A stretch of DNA of 64,000 nucleotides from the NCBI RefSeq assembly GCF_034119845.1, contig NZ_CP139420.1:1466001-1530000 (forward strand), given 5' to 3'. This document shows positions 26,134 through 34,868 of this stretch, in pieces. Source of the stretch: Flavobacterium sp. NG2 (GTDB taxonomy: Bacteria; Bacteroidota; Bacteroidia; Flavobacteriales; Flavobacteriaceae). The first letter of the stretch is position 1; the number at the start of each line of letters is the position of its first letter. The translations under genes and the position numbers were made by a program. Under the pieces are notes generated by a model. It was not told where the DNA came from, made no database searches, and worked only from the letters and a program-made list of their open reading frames with translations.

Positions 26134-26475
26134 ATGAAATTACTGATTAGAATGTTTATCACTGCGATATTGGTAGTGATTTTGTCACATGTTATGAAAG
26201 GGGTTCATGTTGCTGGCTTTACCACGGCGCTAATTGTGGCTTTCGTTTTAAGTTTGCTCAATGTTTTTGTAAAACCTGTTATCTTAATCTTTACACTTCC
26301 TATAACTGTACTTACATTGGGACTTTTTTTATTGTGTATTAATGCAATAATGATATTGTTATGTTCAGCAATTGTTGGAGGCTTCTATGTAGATGGGTTT
26401 TTGATAGCACTACTATTTAGTATTATTTTATCTGTTTCACAGTCACTTATGTTTGCTATATTAGGGAAGAACTAA
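26134..26475 (+). CDS. Phage holin family IV-like small membrane protein
   Basis: A 113-aa, very hydrophobic protein with four predicted membrane segments (about 3-25, 27-50, 55-80 and 88-110). The F-V-K-P-V-I-L-I-F-T-L-P-I-T-V-L-T-L-G-L-F motif is characteristic of the PF04020/YvlD-type family. These are widespread chromosomal membrane proteins and not evidence of a prophage despite the family name. It follows the hydrolase gene after 46 bp and may share its transcript. Function unknown. Confidence 0.8.
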   Translation: MKLLIRMFITAILVVILSHVMKGVHVAGFTTALIVAFVLSLLNVFVKPVILIFTLPITVLTLGLFLLCINAIMILLCSAIVGGFYVDGFLIALLFSIILSVSQSLMFAILGKN

Positions 26476-26500
26476 TCTCTTTTTAACATAACTTTTCATG

Positions 26501-26532
26501 TGAAACAAAATGTTTTTGTTAATTTTGTTTCA
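26501..26532 (+). promoter_or_regulatory. Perfect 11-bp dyad over a -7-like element, start of the metal cluster
   Basis: TGAAACAAAAT (26501-26511) and ATTTTGTTTCA (26522-26532) are exact reverse complements separated by 10 nt. TAATTTTG (26520-26527), matching the Bacteroidota -7 consensus TAnnTTTG, is partly inside the right arm. The dyad ends 14 bp before the Cys-rich gene. This suggests an operator of the metal-resistance cluster, or less likely a terminator of the preceding gene (no U-run follows). Confidence 0.45.
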
Positions 26533-26546
26533 AATACTGGTTTTCA

Positions 26547-26921
26547 ATGAAAAAAATCCACATCTATATTATCCTGTTATTAGGCCTCTTTTTGATGCCT
26601 AATGCTGTTTTGGCTTGTGGAAAATCAAATGATTCAAATGGAAGTTGTTCAATGGAAATGACTTCTAAGTCGGATTCAAAGAAAAGCTGTTGCGGAACAA
26701 AATCGTGTTCTAAAAATGAAAAACAAAAATCCTGTGACGGAAAATGTGGACATTCTTTATGTACTACTAGTTCCGTTAGTTTGAGTTTTTTGATGAATTC
26801 AAGTTTTGAATCACTTATTAATGTTTTTGATTTTTCAATTGAAAAACAAAAATTCTATCCATCAGTTAGCTTTACTTCTGATGGTTATTCTTCTATTTGG
26901 CTTATTCCTAAAATAGGCTAA
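26547..26921 (+). CDS. Secreted Cys-rich protein at the head of the metal cluster
   Basis: A 124-aa protein with a signal peptide (about 1-22, ending V-L-A-C). The stretch 24-74 is rich in Cys, Lys and Ser, with K-S-C-C-G-T-K-S-C-S and C-D-G-K-C-G-H-S-L-C, about ten Cys in all. The C-terminus is ordinary. The first Cys, right after A, could also be a lipidated residue. I do not recognise a named family. Its position upstream of HMA, HMBD and Cus genes and its Cys pairs suggest a periplasmic or surface metal-binding protein. The gap of 150 bp to the next gene contains no obvious terminator. Confidence 0.6.
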   Translation: MKKIHIYIILLLGLFLMPNAVLACGKSNDSNGSCSMEMTSKSDSKKSCCGTKSCSKNEKQKSCDGKCGHSLCTTSSVSLSFLMNSSFESLINVFDFSIEKQKFYPSVSFTSDGYSSIWLIPKIG

Positions 26922-27071
26922 AACTACTCTTGACAGCCCTAATTATGTCAAGTTTCTAAGTCCTAGAGGCTTTATAATTACTTTTTTTCGGTTAATAAAT
27001 TGTTTGTTACTAGCGATGTCTATTAATAGATGCTTTTGACCATTTATTCAATTTTTTTAAAAAACAACAAA

Positions 27072-27431
27072 ATGAAATCACTTAGAAATATGTTGATGGC
27101 AATGACTGTATTGTTATCAGTAACTTTTGTTAGCGCGCAAATAAAAAACGCTAAAACCGAAACCGTAAAAATTTACGGAAACTGTGGTATGTGTAAAAAA
27201 ACCATCGAGAAAGCAGCTACTGTCAAAGGAGTGGCAACTGTGAGCTGGGATGTTGATACTAAAATGGCAACTCTTAGTTATGATTCTACCAAAACCAATC
27301 AAGATGAAATCCTAAAACGAATTGCAAATGCGGGATACGATAGCGATAAGTTTCCAGCAACTAATGCAGCTTACAATCAATTGCCCAAATGTTGTCAGTA
27401 CGATAGAGCGGTAAAAAAAGTAATTAAGTAA
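27072..27431 (+). CDS. Secreted heavy-metal-associated (HMA) domain protein
   Basis: The ATG at 27072 precedes a signal peptide (about 1-22, ending V-S-A-Q); the frame is open 14 codons further upstream without support. The 119-aa product has an HMA fold from about 30 to 100, with the metal site G-N-C-G-M-C-K-K-T (Cys 38 and Cys 41), and a second Cys pair near the C-terminus (P-K-C-C-Q-Y). HMA proteins carry Cu(I) or similar soft metals; here the location would be periplasmic. It is 19 bp before the HMBD lipoprotein, probably one operon with the Cus genes. Confidence 0.85.
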   Translation: MKSLRNMLMAMTVLLSVTFVSAQIKNAKTETVKIYGNCGMCKKTIEKAATVKGVATVSWDVDTKMATLSYDSTKTNQDEILKRIANAGYDSDKFPATNAAYNQLPKCCQYDRAVKKVIK

Positions 27432-27450
27432 AATATATAAAACGTACAAA

Positions 27451-27657
27451 ATGAAAAATAGTATAAAAATACTTGTAGTAATGGTTTTGATTTCTTTTGC
27501 TTCATGCAAAGACAATACCACTGAAACTAAAGCAATGGATGCCACTGAAAATATTGAAGAAAAACTCTATTCCTGCCCGATGCACCCTGAAGTAACAGGT
27601 AAACAAGATGATGATTGTTCTAAATGTGGGATGAAATTAACACAAGAAGTTAAATAA
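27451..27657 (+). CDS. Small heavy-metal-binding-domain (HMBD) lipoprotein
   Basis: A 68-aa protein with a lipoprotein signal (I-S-F-A-S-C, Cys about 17). It consists mainly of one heavy-metal-binding motif, Y-S-C-P-M-H-P-E-V-T followed by C-S-K-C-G-M-K-L. The same motif occurs in both CusB-like adaptors and twice in CopA of this cluster. It ends 6 bp before cusA. Likely a periplasmic metal carrier or donor to the pump. Confidence 0.85.
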   Translation: MKNSIKILVVMVLISFASCKDNTTETKAMDATENIEEKLYSCPMHPEVTGKQDDDCSKCGMKLTQEVK

Positions 27658-27663
27658 GGTGAA

Positions 27664-28956
27664 ATGGTAGAAAAATTAATAACATTCTCACTCAAAAACC
27701 GCTTGGTAATATTGCTGGTGTCTGCTGCTTTGTTTGGATGGGGAGTTTATAGTGTTCAACAAAATCCCATTGATGCCATTCCCGATTTGTCCGAAAATCA
27801 AATTATTGTTTTCACAGAGTGGATGGGAAGAAGTCCGCAGGTTATTGAGGACCAAGTGACTTATCCGTTGGTGTCCAACTTACAGGGGATTCCAAAGATT
27901 AAGAACATTCGAGCCTCTTCGATGTTTGGGATGAGCTTTGTGTACATCATTTTTGAAGATGAGGTAGATGCGTATTGGGCTAGAACCCGTGTTTTGGAAC
28001 GACTTAATTATGCGCAACGCTTATTGCCGCAAAATGTAGTGCCCACATTAGGGCCTGATGGAACAGGAGTAGGCCACGTCTTTTGGTATCATCTGGATGC
28101 TAAAGGAATGGATTTGGGCGAGCAACGTGCCTTGCAAGATTGGTACATCAAGTTTGCTTTGCAAACGGTACCAGGTGTGGCAGAAGTCGCTTCTTTTGGT
28201 GGTTTCGAAAAGCAATACCAGTTGGTACTTGACCCACTGAAAATGCAGTATTACAATGTCAGTATCATGGAAGTTATGGACGCAGTGAAATCATCTAACA
28301 ATGATGTAGGAGGACGAAAATTTGAAATGAGCGATATGGCTTACGTAGTGAGAGGCTTGGGCTATTTGAAAAGTATACAAGATATCGAAGCCATAGCGGT
28401 CAAAAACTACAATTCAGTTCCTGTAACAGTCAAAGATATTGGTACGGTACAAATGGGTGGTGATTTACGATTAGGTATTTTTGATGCTGATGGTAACGGC
28501 GAAGTCGTAGGGGGTATTGTAGTGATGCGCTACGGTGAAAATGCTAGCGAAGTTGTTGATGCCGTCAAATTAAAAATGAAGGAGGTTGCCAAAGGTTTAC
28601 CTGCTGGTGTGACTTTTAAAACCTCTTATGACAGAAGTGAATTGATTGAAAAAGCTATCGAGTCAGTTAAAGGAACTTTAATCGAAGAAATGATTGCAGT
28701 TTCGATGGTGGTTTTACTTTTTCTTTTTCATTGGCGCAGTGCTTTGATTATTTTAATTCAGTTACCTATATCGGTTGCCATTGGGTTTATTCTGTTGGAA
28801 GCTTTTGGGATTTCCTCCAATATTATGTCGCTTACCGGAATTGCATTGGCGATTGGAGTGGTAGTAGATGACGGAATTGTAATGGTCGAAAATGCCTATC
28901 GAACGATTTCCGAAAAGCAAGAAGAATTATCGTCAACTCAAGAAGAAGCCTCATGA
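27664..28956 (+). CDS. cusA: CusA-type RND metal pump, N-terminal part (split gene)
   Basis: A 430-aa protein matching the first about 40% of CusA. It has TM1 (about 12-30), the first porter subdomains (I-P-D-L-S-E-N-Q-I-I-V-F-T-E-W near the start), then TM2-TM4 with L-L-F-L-F-H-W-R-S-A and the T-G-I-A-L-A-I-G-V-V-V-D-D-G-I-V-M-V-E-N-A-Y proton-relay helix. It stops in the cytoplasmic loop after TM4. The stop overlaps the start of the next ORF in ATGA (28953-28956), in another frame. Full CusA proteins are about 1040-1080 aa; both pieces add up to 1075. It may be a true gene fission with coupled translation or a frameshifted gene. Confidence 0.85.
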   Translation: MVEKLITFSLKNRLVILLVSAALFGWGVYSVQQNPIDAIPDLSENQIIVFTEWMGRSPQVIEDQVTYPLVSNLQGIPKIKNIRASSMFGMSFVYIIFEDEVDAYWARTRVLERLNYAQRLLPQNVVPTLGPDGTGVGHVFWYHLDAKGMDLGEQRALQDWYIKFALQTVPGVAEVASFGGFEKQYQLVLDPLKMQYYNVSIMEVMDAVKSSNNDVGGRKFEMSDMAYVVRGLGYLKSIQDIEAIAVKNYNSVPVTVKDIGTVQMGGDLRLGIFDADGNGEVVGGIVVMRYGENASEVVDAVKLKMKEVAKGLPAGVTFKTSYDRSELIEKAIESVKGTLIEEMIAVSMVVLLFLFHWRSALIILIQLPISVAIGFILLEAFGISSNIMSLTGIALAIGVVVDDGIVMVENAYRTISEKQEELSSTQEEAS

Positions 28957-30890
28957 AAAAAATAATTCAAAATATATTCAAAAAAGAAAAAGACCTATTG
29001 TCTGCTGAAGAAAGAATGAAATTGATTTCATCTTCTTCCAAACTGGTTGGGCCGGGGGTTTTTTATTCGACCTTAATTGTCATAGCTTCTTTTTTACCTG
29101 TTTTTCTATTAACAGGTATGGAAGGTAAGTTGTTTAGTCCATTGGCTTGGACCAAATCATTTATTCTTATTGTCGATGCCTTTTTAGCGATAACCCTAAC
29201 GCCAGTTTTAATTAGTTATTTGCTAAAAGGAAAATTAAGACCCGAAAATAAAAACCCAATTAATAGAAAGTTAGAAAGTGTTTATACTCCCGTTTTAGAA
29301 TTTTGTTTAAACTGGCGTAAAACTATTTTAGGAATCAACTTGATTGCGTTGGTGGTAGGATTAACAATGTACACCCGTTTGGGTTCTGAGTTTATGCCTC
29401 CTTTGGATGAAGGCTCGGTTTTGTTTATGCCTGTGACTTTGCCTGATGTTTCCAATTCGGAAGTAAAAAGGATTTTGCAAGTCCAAGACAAGTTGATTAC
29501 ATCAATTCCCGAAGTCTCTCATGTTTTAGGGAAAGCGGGTCGTGCCAATACAGCTACTGACAATAGCCCGATTAGCATGATTGAAACCATCGTATTACTA
29601 AAACCACAACACGAATGGCGTGACGGAAAAACCAAAAATGATATCGTATCCGAAATCAATACAAAACTTCAAATTCCAGGGGTAACCAATGGTTTTACCC
29701 AGCCTATTATCAACCGAATAAATATGTTGGCTACAGGTATTCGCACCGATGTTGGGGTCAAAATCTACGGAGCGAGTTTGGATACGATTAACGCATTGGC
29801 ACAAAAAATAAAACAAACCCTCGAAGGAACTTCGGGAGTGAAAGATTTATATGCAGAACCTATTACGGGTGGTAAATATATTGATATTGTAGCCAAGCGT
29901 GAAGCTATCGGAAGATATGGCCTTTCAGTTGATGATGTTAATTCAGTAGTGGAAACAGCTATTGGAGGCATGACTTTGACCACCACTATCGAAGGAAGGC
30001 AGCGATTTTCGGTTAATGCACGGTACGCACAAGAATACCGTAACAGCATTGAGGCCTTGAAAAAATTGCAGGTACAAACTATGGAGTTTGGTCCTATTCC
30101 TTTAGAAGCGGTTGCCGATATAAAAATCAGCGATGGCCCACCGATGATTAACAGCGAAAATGCGATGTTAAGAGGAAGTGTACTTTTTAATGTACGGGAC
30201 AGAGATTTAGGCAGTACGGTTAAAGAGGCTCAGGAAAAATTAAACGCTATGATGTCGCAAATGCCTAAAGGTTATTATATAGAATGGAGTGGGCAATGGG
30301 AAAACCAAATTAGAGCCAATAAAACCTTGAGCTTAATTTTGCCTATTGTAGTGCTGATTATTTTCTTGATTTTGTTTTTTACGTATCATTCGTTAAAAGA
30401 AGCGCTGATTACAATGATTACCGTTCCTTTTGCCTTGATTGGCGGTATTTTTATGGTTTATTTTTATGGGATAAATGTCTCAGTGGCTGTGGCAGTAGGT
30501 TTTATTGCTTTGTTTGGAATGGCCATTGAAACAGCCATGATCATGACGATATACCTTAACGAAGCGATGAATAAAATGGTCGCCAAACATGGAAATACTA
30601 GTAAAACACTTAACGAATCCATTATTAGAGACTACGTTATTGAAGGTTCAGCCAAGAGGTTGCGTCCTAAATTGATGACCGTATCGGTTTCGTTGTTCGG
30701 TTTAGTGCCCATTCTTTGGTCTACAGGAACAGGTGCCGATGTGATGATTCCCATTACGGTTCCATTGATTGGAGGAACGATAACCTCAGTGATTTATGTA
30801 TTATTTGTAACCCCAATTGTTTTTGAAATGACCAAACTTCATGAATTAAAAACAAAAGGTAAAATTGAATTGATAGATGTTAAAGAATAG
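28953..30890 (+). CDS. cusA: CusA-type RND metal pump, C-terminal part (split gene)
   Basis: A 645-aa protein starting in the loop between TM4 and TM5 of a CusA pump. After a basic N-terminus it continues with L-V-G-P-G-V-F-Y-S-T-L-I-V-I-A-S-F-L-P-V-F (TM5), E-G-K-L-F-S-P-L-A, the second porter half (M-P-P-L-D-E-G-S, and the CusA-like I-N-R-I-N-M-L-A-T-G-I-R-T-D-V-G-V-K), and TM8-TM12. No domain seems lost relative to an intact pump. CusA exports Cu(I)/Ag(I) from periplasm and cytoplasm through CusB and the outer-membrane channel. Metal specificity is inferred from CusA-like wording and neighbours. Confidence 0.87.
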   Translation: MKKIIQNIFKKEKDLLSAEERMKLISSSSKLVGPGVFYSTLIVIASFLPVFLLTGMEGKLFSPLAWTKSFILIVDAFLAITLTPVLISYLLKGKLRPENKNPINRKLESVYTPVLEFCLNWRKTILGINLIALVVGLTMYTRLGSEFMPPLDEGSVLFMPVTLPDVSNSEVKRILQVQDKLITSIPEVSHVLGKAGRANTATDNSPISMIETIVLLKPQHEWRDGKTKNDIVSEINTKLQIPGVTNGFTQPIINRINMLATGIRTDVGVKIYGASLDTINALAQKIKQTLEGTSGVKDLYAEPITGGKYIDIVAKREAIGRYGLSVDDVNSVVETAIGGMTLTTTIEGRQRFSVNARYAQEYRNSIEALKKLQVQTMEFGPIPLEAVADIKISDGPPMINSENAMLRGSVLFNVRDRDLGSTVKEAQEKLNAMMSQMPKGYYIEWSGQWENQIRANKTLSLILPIVVLIIFLILFFTYHSLKEALITMITVPFALIGGIFMVYFYGINVSVAVAVGFIALFGMAIETAMIMTIYLNEAMNKMVAKHGNTSKTLNESIIRDYVIEGSAKRLRPKLMTVSVSLFGLVPILWSTGTGADVMIPITVPLIGGTITSVIYVLFVTPIVFEMTKLHELKTKGKIELIDVKE

Positions 30891-32130
30891 ATATATACTC
30901 GTTGTATGTGGTTTGTTGCTTGGGATTGCCCAAGGGGTCTCGCAAACACTGTCTTTGGATGCTGTTTTGAATGCCATCAAAGACAATAATCCACAGTTAA
31001 AAATGTATGAGGCCGATATTCAAAGTATGGACGCCGCCGCTGTTGGAGCTAAAAGTTGGATGGCACCACAAGTGAGTACAGGTTTTTTTATGACGCCCTA
31101 TAATTCCAAGATGTGGAAAGGGGACGAAATGAATTCGGGAATGGGGATGTATATGATTGGGATAAGCCAGATGTTTCCCAATGGGGCAAAATTAAAAGCC
31201 GATGCAGATTATATGAACGCCATGTCTTCCGTTGAAAAGGAGAATAAAAATTATACGTTGAACCAACTCTATGCGATGGCGAAGACCAATTATTATCAAG
31301 GGGTGGTTTTGGAGAAAAAATTGAAAGTAGCCAAAGAGAATTTGTCCCTTTTGAATTATATGATTAAAAGTATGGAAATCAGATACCAATACAATATGGA
31401 TAAACTGCCTACTTATTATAAAGCCAAATCCCAATGGAGTGTGCTAGAAAGTATGATTGTGATGTTACAAAATGATAGCAATCAAAAAAGAATCGTACTC
31501 AATACCTTGATGGCTAGGGATAAAAACACGGATTTTGAATGGGATGTAAATTACCAATTGAAAGATTTTAATGCGATTCAAAAAGATAGCGCTAGTTTAA
31601 CGCAACAGCGTTCCGATTTAAAAGCCATTGAGAAAACAATGGAGTTAAACCAAATGAAAGTAGCCATTGAAAAAGCAAAATTAGCGCCCGAATTTGGTGT
31701 AAAATACGATCACATGATAGGATTAGGGCAACAACCACAGCAGTTTTCATTGATGGGGATGGTGACTATTCCGATGCCTTGGTCCACGAAGATGAACAAA
31801 GCAACTATTGAAAGTTTGAAAATTAAAAACGAAAGTCTCGCTTGGCAAAAGCAAATGATTTTGAATGAAGCCACCGGAATGATTTCGGGAATGAACACGG
31901 AGTTAATTAATTTGAAAAAACAATACGAAATCGCCGATAAAAGTATTATTCCGGCTTTAAAAAGAAATTATGACACTTCTGTTTTGGCATGGCAAAACAA
32001 CACTGGAGATTTGTTTGCAGTACTCGACGCTTGGGAAGCCTTGAATATGGCGCAACTTGATGCTTTGGATAAATTGCAAGCTATTTTAAGTACCCAAGTG
32101 GAAATCGAAAAACAACTAGAAAACAATTAA
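30877..32130 (+). CDS. cusC: TolC/CusC-type outer membrane efflux protein
   Basis: A 417-aa protein with a signal peptide (about 1-22, ending V-S-Q-T) and the outer membrane efflux repeat pattern: L-D-A-V-L-N-A-I-K-D-N-N-P-Q-L-K-M-Y near the start, long helices, and repeated beta-strand pairs. It overlaps the end of the pump gene by 14 bp, so the two are translationally coupled. The protein is somewhat Met-rich in the middle (several M-G-M-Y-M and G-M-G pairs), which fits Cu/Ag handling. It forms the channel of the tripartite pump. The symbol is given by function and place. Confidence 0.82.
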   Translation: MLKNRYILVVCGLLLGIAQGVSQTLSLDAVLNAIKDNNPQLKMYEADIQSMDAAAVGAKSWMAPQVSTGFFMTPYNSKMWKGDEMNSGMGMYMIGISQMFPNGAKLKADADYMNAMSSVEKENKNYTLNQLYAMAKTNYYQGVVLEKKLKVAKENLSLLNYMIKSMEIRYQYNMDKLPTYYKAKSQWSVLESMIVMLQNDSNQKRIVLNTLMARDKNTDFEWDVNYQLKDFNAIQKDSASLTQQRSDLKAIEKTMELNQMKVAIEKAKLAPEFGVKYDHMIGLGQQPQQFSLMGMVTIPMPWSTKMNKATIESLKIKNESLAWQKQMILNEATGMISGMNTELINLKKQYEIADKSIIPALKRNYDTSVLAWQNNTGDLFAVLDAWEALNMAQLDALDKLQAILSTQVEIEKQLENN

Positions 32131-32132
32131 AG

Positions 32133-33500
32133 ATGAACAAGAAATTAAAATATAGTTTGTTGTTTTTAGGGTTCTTGTTGGTGGGAATTAGTCTTTTTAT
32201 GGTCAATAAGAAAATTTCATTTTCTAAGGCAGAGACCGTTTATACCTGTCCCATGCCTCAGGATTCTGTTTTTAGTGACAAACCTGGCGATTGTCCTAAA
32301 TGTGGAATGAAATTAATTCCAGTTGGAAAGGAACCGAAAGAAGAAACTACGGCTTCAGCTGCGATTTACACCTGTTCGATGCATCCTGAAATTGAGCAAC
32401 ACGAGCCTGGAAATTGTCCCATTTGCGGTATGACATTGGTTCAAAAAATCACTGTTGCCAAAAAAAGCGAAAATCATTCTATCGATTACTTATTGCAAAA
32501 CACCAATGAATTTGTGGTGGGAGATTATCCTGTGATTCATCCGAAAGACACGGCTATAAGCACTCAAATTAAGCTGCCTGGAATTGTGATATATGATTCC
32601 AACGCTACAGTAAGTATTGCTGCAAGAATCGGTGGGCGAATCGAAAAAATGTATGTGAATTATAAATTTCAAAAAGTTGTCAAAGGACAAAAACTTTTTG
32701 ATATCTACAGTCCAGAATTGGCCACAGCCCAACAAAATTTCATTTATGTATTGACAAATGATGCCCAGAATCATTCGATTATAAAAGCTTCTCGACAAAA
32801 ATTAGCGCTTTACGGAATGACGCTTTCACAAATTAATGCTTTGGCTGTAGCCAAAAAAGTAAATCCTGTGGTCACGATTTTTAGTCCTGAAAACGGTTTG
32901 GTGCAAGCAGCAGAGGAAATGACAGAGAATAGTTCTGCTGGAATGAATGCTTCAGCTACAACAACTTCTCCATTGCCCATTAAAGAAGGGGATTATATTC
33001 AAAAAAATGAACAAGTTTTTAAGTTGGTGAATACGACCAAAGTTTGGGGTGTTTTTAATGTGGGGCAAGGCCAAAGTAGTTTGGTCAAAGTGAATCAGCC
33101 TATTCGAATCAAAACCGAATTAGATGACACTGAAATGGTCGCTAAAGTAAATTTTGTGGAAACACAGTTAAATCCTTCCGAAAGAACCAATAGAATCCGA
33201 GTGTATTTGAAGAATGAAAACGGACGATTGCCTGTTGGTTTGCGATTGGAAGGGCGAATTGAGACACATTCGATAAAAGGAATTTGGCTTCCAAAACAAG
33301 CTTTGGTTTCTGTGGGAACTAAAAAAGTAGCCTTTGTAAAAACAACCAAAGGTTTCCAAGCGCATTCGCTATACACTGGAGTTGAAGTGGGTGGTTTTAT
33401 CCAAATTATTGATGGAATTTCTACTCAAGATGAAGTAATTCAAAATGCACAATATTTGATGGATAGTGAAGCTTTTATTAAAACAACTCAAAGAGAATAG
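32133..33500 (+). CDS. cusB: CusB-type membrane fusion protein with two HMBD motifs
   Basis: A 455-aa protein with one N-terminal membrane segment (about 7-24). Two heavy-metal-binding motifs follow: Y-T-C-P-M-P-Q-D...C-P-K-C-G-M-K-L at about 37-66 and Y-T-C-S-M-H-P-E...C-P-I-C-G-M-T-L at about 78-106. The membrane-fusion domains come next: lipoyl-like half G-G-R-I-E-K-M-Y-V-N, a helical hairpin, and a beta-barrel with G-V-F-N-V. It links CusA to the outer channel. It starts 2 bp after the TolC-type gene. The long gap to the next adaptor has the 33519 palindrome. Confidence 0.9.
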   Translation: MNKKLKYSLLFLGFLLVGISLFMVNKKISFSKAETVYTCPMPQDSVFSDKPGDCPKCGMKLIPVGKEPKEETTASAAIYTCSMHPEIEQHEPGNCPICGMTLVQKITVAKKSENHSIDYLLQNTNEFVVGDYPVIHPKDTAISTQIKLPGIVIYDSNATVSIAARIGGRIEKMYVNYKFQKVVKGQKLFDIYSPELATAQQNFIYVLTNDAQNHSIIKASRQKLALYGMTLSQINALAVAKKVNPVVTIFSPENGLVQAAEEMTENSSAGMNASATTTSPLPIKEGDYIQKNEQVFKLVNTTKVWGVFNVGQGQSSLVKVNQPIRIKTELDDTEMVAKVNFVETQLNPSERTNRIRVYLKNENGRLPVGLRLEGRIETHSIKGIWLPKQALVSVGTKKVAFVKTTKGFQAHSLYTGVEVGGFIQIIDGISTQDEVIQNAQYLMDSEAFIKTTQRE

Positions 33501-33518
33501 AATTGTTCTTGAAAATTG

Positions 33519-33581
33519 AACCATTAAGAAATTAAGTTTCATTTAGTCTAGCTTCTTAATTTACTTAATTTCTTAATGGTT
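33519..33581. repeat. Perfect 18-bp inverted repeat between the two cusB-like genes
   Basis: AACCATTAAGAAATTAAG (33519-33536) and CTTAATTTCTTAATGGTT (33564-33581) are exact reverse complements with a 27-nt loop. The left arm and following TTTCATTT recur at 11595-11620. Either a dispersed palindrome or a hairpin that separates expression of the two adaptors. Confidence 0.6.
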
Positions 33582-33644
33582 TAAAAAAAAAATACTGTTG
33601 AATTTATGCCGAATTAGTTGATTTTTTCGGTTAAAAACAAAAAG

Positions 33645-34862
33645 ATGAAAATACTAAGAAATATAGGTTTTGTAATGTTGCTTTTCGTGGCATTGGCTTG
33701 TAATGATAAAAAAGAAGGCAATCAGGAGGAACACAAACACCAGACCGAAGAAGGAATTTATTACACCTGCTCGATGGATCCGCAGGTGAAAGAAGACAAG
33801 CCCGGTAAATGCCCTATTTGTCATATGGAGCTGACTCCTATGAAAAAAGCATCTGGTAATAGCAACGAAATTACGTTGAGCGAACAGCAAGTACAATTGG
33901 GAAATATTACTACGCAAAAGCTAAGCGAAACAGAAAATAGTGTCGCAGAACAATACACGGCAGTTTTGAGCTATAATCAAGAAACACTCAAAACCATTTC
34001 GGCTCGGGCCATGGGACGATTAGAGAAATTGTATTTTAAAACCGAAGGTGATATTGTGCATAAGAATCAACCCTTGTATCAATTGTATAGCGAAGATTTG
34101 GCGATTGCCAAACAAGATTATTATACGGCATACAAACAATTGGGCATGCCGGGAGATTTTGGTAAAAATGCCAAAACATTAGTGCAGGCTGCCCAGCAAA
34201 AATTAATGTTTTACGGATTATCAGCTACTCAAATTGATGCGATTAAAAAAACAGCTGATGTCTCGCCTTATACCACTTTTTACAGTCCGATTAGTGGAGT
34301 GATTTCGCAAATAAAAGTAACCGAAGGTAGTTATCTGATGGAGGGAATGGGAATTGTAGAATTGGCTAATTTAAGTTTGCTTTGGCTAGAAACACAGGTT
34401 CCCGTTCAGTATGCTATAAGTTTAAAACTAGGTCAAACAGCTCGCGTTAGTTTTGTGGATTATCCAACCAGAATTTTGGATGCCAAAGTCAGTTTTATTA
34501 ATCCTGAGATAAATCCCGATTCTAGATTATTAGCTGTACGAATGGAAGTTGCAAATGTCGACGGACAGTTAAAACCCGGAATGCAAGCTTTGGTACAAAT
34601 AACACAATCGAAAGTGAAAGGATTGTTTGTGCCAACGGATGCTGTTATTCGCGAAGAAAAAGGCGCTTATATTTGGTTAGAAAAAGCAAAAGGGGTTTAT
34701 GAAAATAGAATGATTGAAACGGGATTAGAACGCAACGGGAAAATTGAAATAAAAACCCCCATCGATGTCGATGAAAAGATTGTAATCACTGGTGCTTACG
34801 GCATCAATAGTGAATACAAATTCAGAAAAGGAAGCAATCCTATGGAAGGACACAAAATGTAA
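33645..34862 (+). CDS. Second CusB-type adaptor, lipoprotein with one HMBD motif
   Basis: The ATG at 33645 opens a lipoprotein signal peptide (F-V-A-L-A-C, Cys about 19); the frame is open 9 codons upstream from a TTG, which is less likely. The 405-aa product has one HMBD motif (Y-T-C-S-M-D-P-Q...C-P-I-C-H-M-E-L, with His where others have Gly) at about 40-68. The lipoyl/hairpin/beta-barrel parts of a membrane fusion protein follow, including G-R-L-E-K-L-Y-F-K-T-E-G-D. It probably pairs with the same pump or a variant assembly, since only one RND pump is nearby. It ends 6 bp before the HMA-AraC gene. Confidence 0.87.
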   Translation: MKILRNIGFVMLLFVALACNDKKEGNQEEHKHQTEEGIYYTCSMDPQVKEDKPGKCPICHMELTPMKKASGNSNEITLSEQQVQLGNITTQKLSETENSVAEQYTAVLSYNQETLKTISARAMGRLEKLYFKTEGDIVHKNQPLYQLYSEDLAIAKQDYYTAYKQLGMPGDFGKNAKTLVQAAQQKLMFYGLSATQIDAIKKTADVSPYTTFYSPISGVISQIKVTEGSYLMEGMGIVELANLSLLWLETQVPVQYAISLKLGQTARVSFVDYPTRILDAKVSFINPEINPDSRLLAVRMEVANVDGQLKPGMQALVQITQSKVKGLFVPTDAVIREEKGAYIWLEKAKGVYENRMIETGLERNGKIEIKTPIDVDEKIVITGAYGINSEYKFRKGSNPMEGHKM

Positions 34863-34868
34863 ATAAAG

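Noticed and set aside
26134..26475. Holin gene as sign of a prophage
   Set aside because: The PF04020-type protein is a common chromosomal membrane protein and no phage genes are near it.
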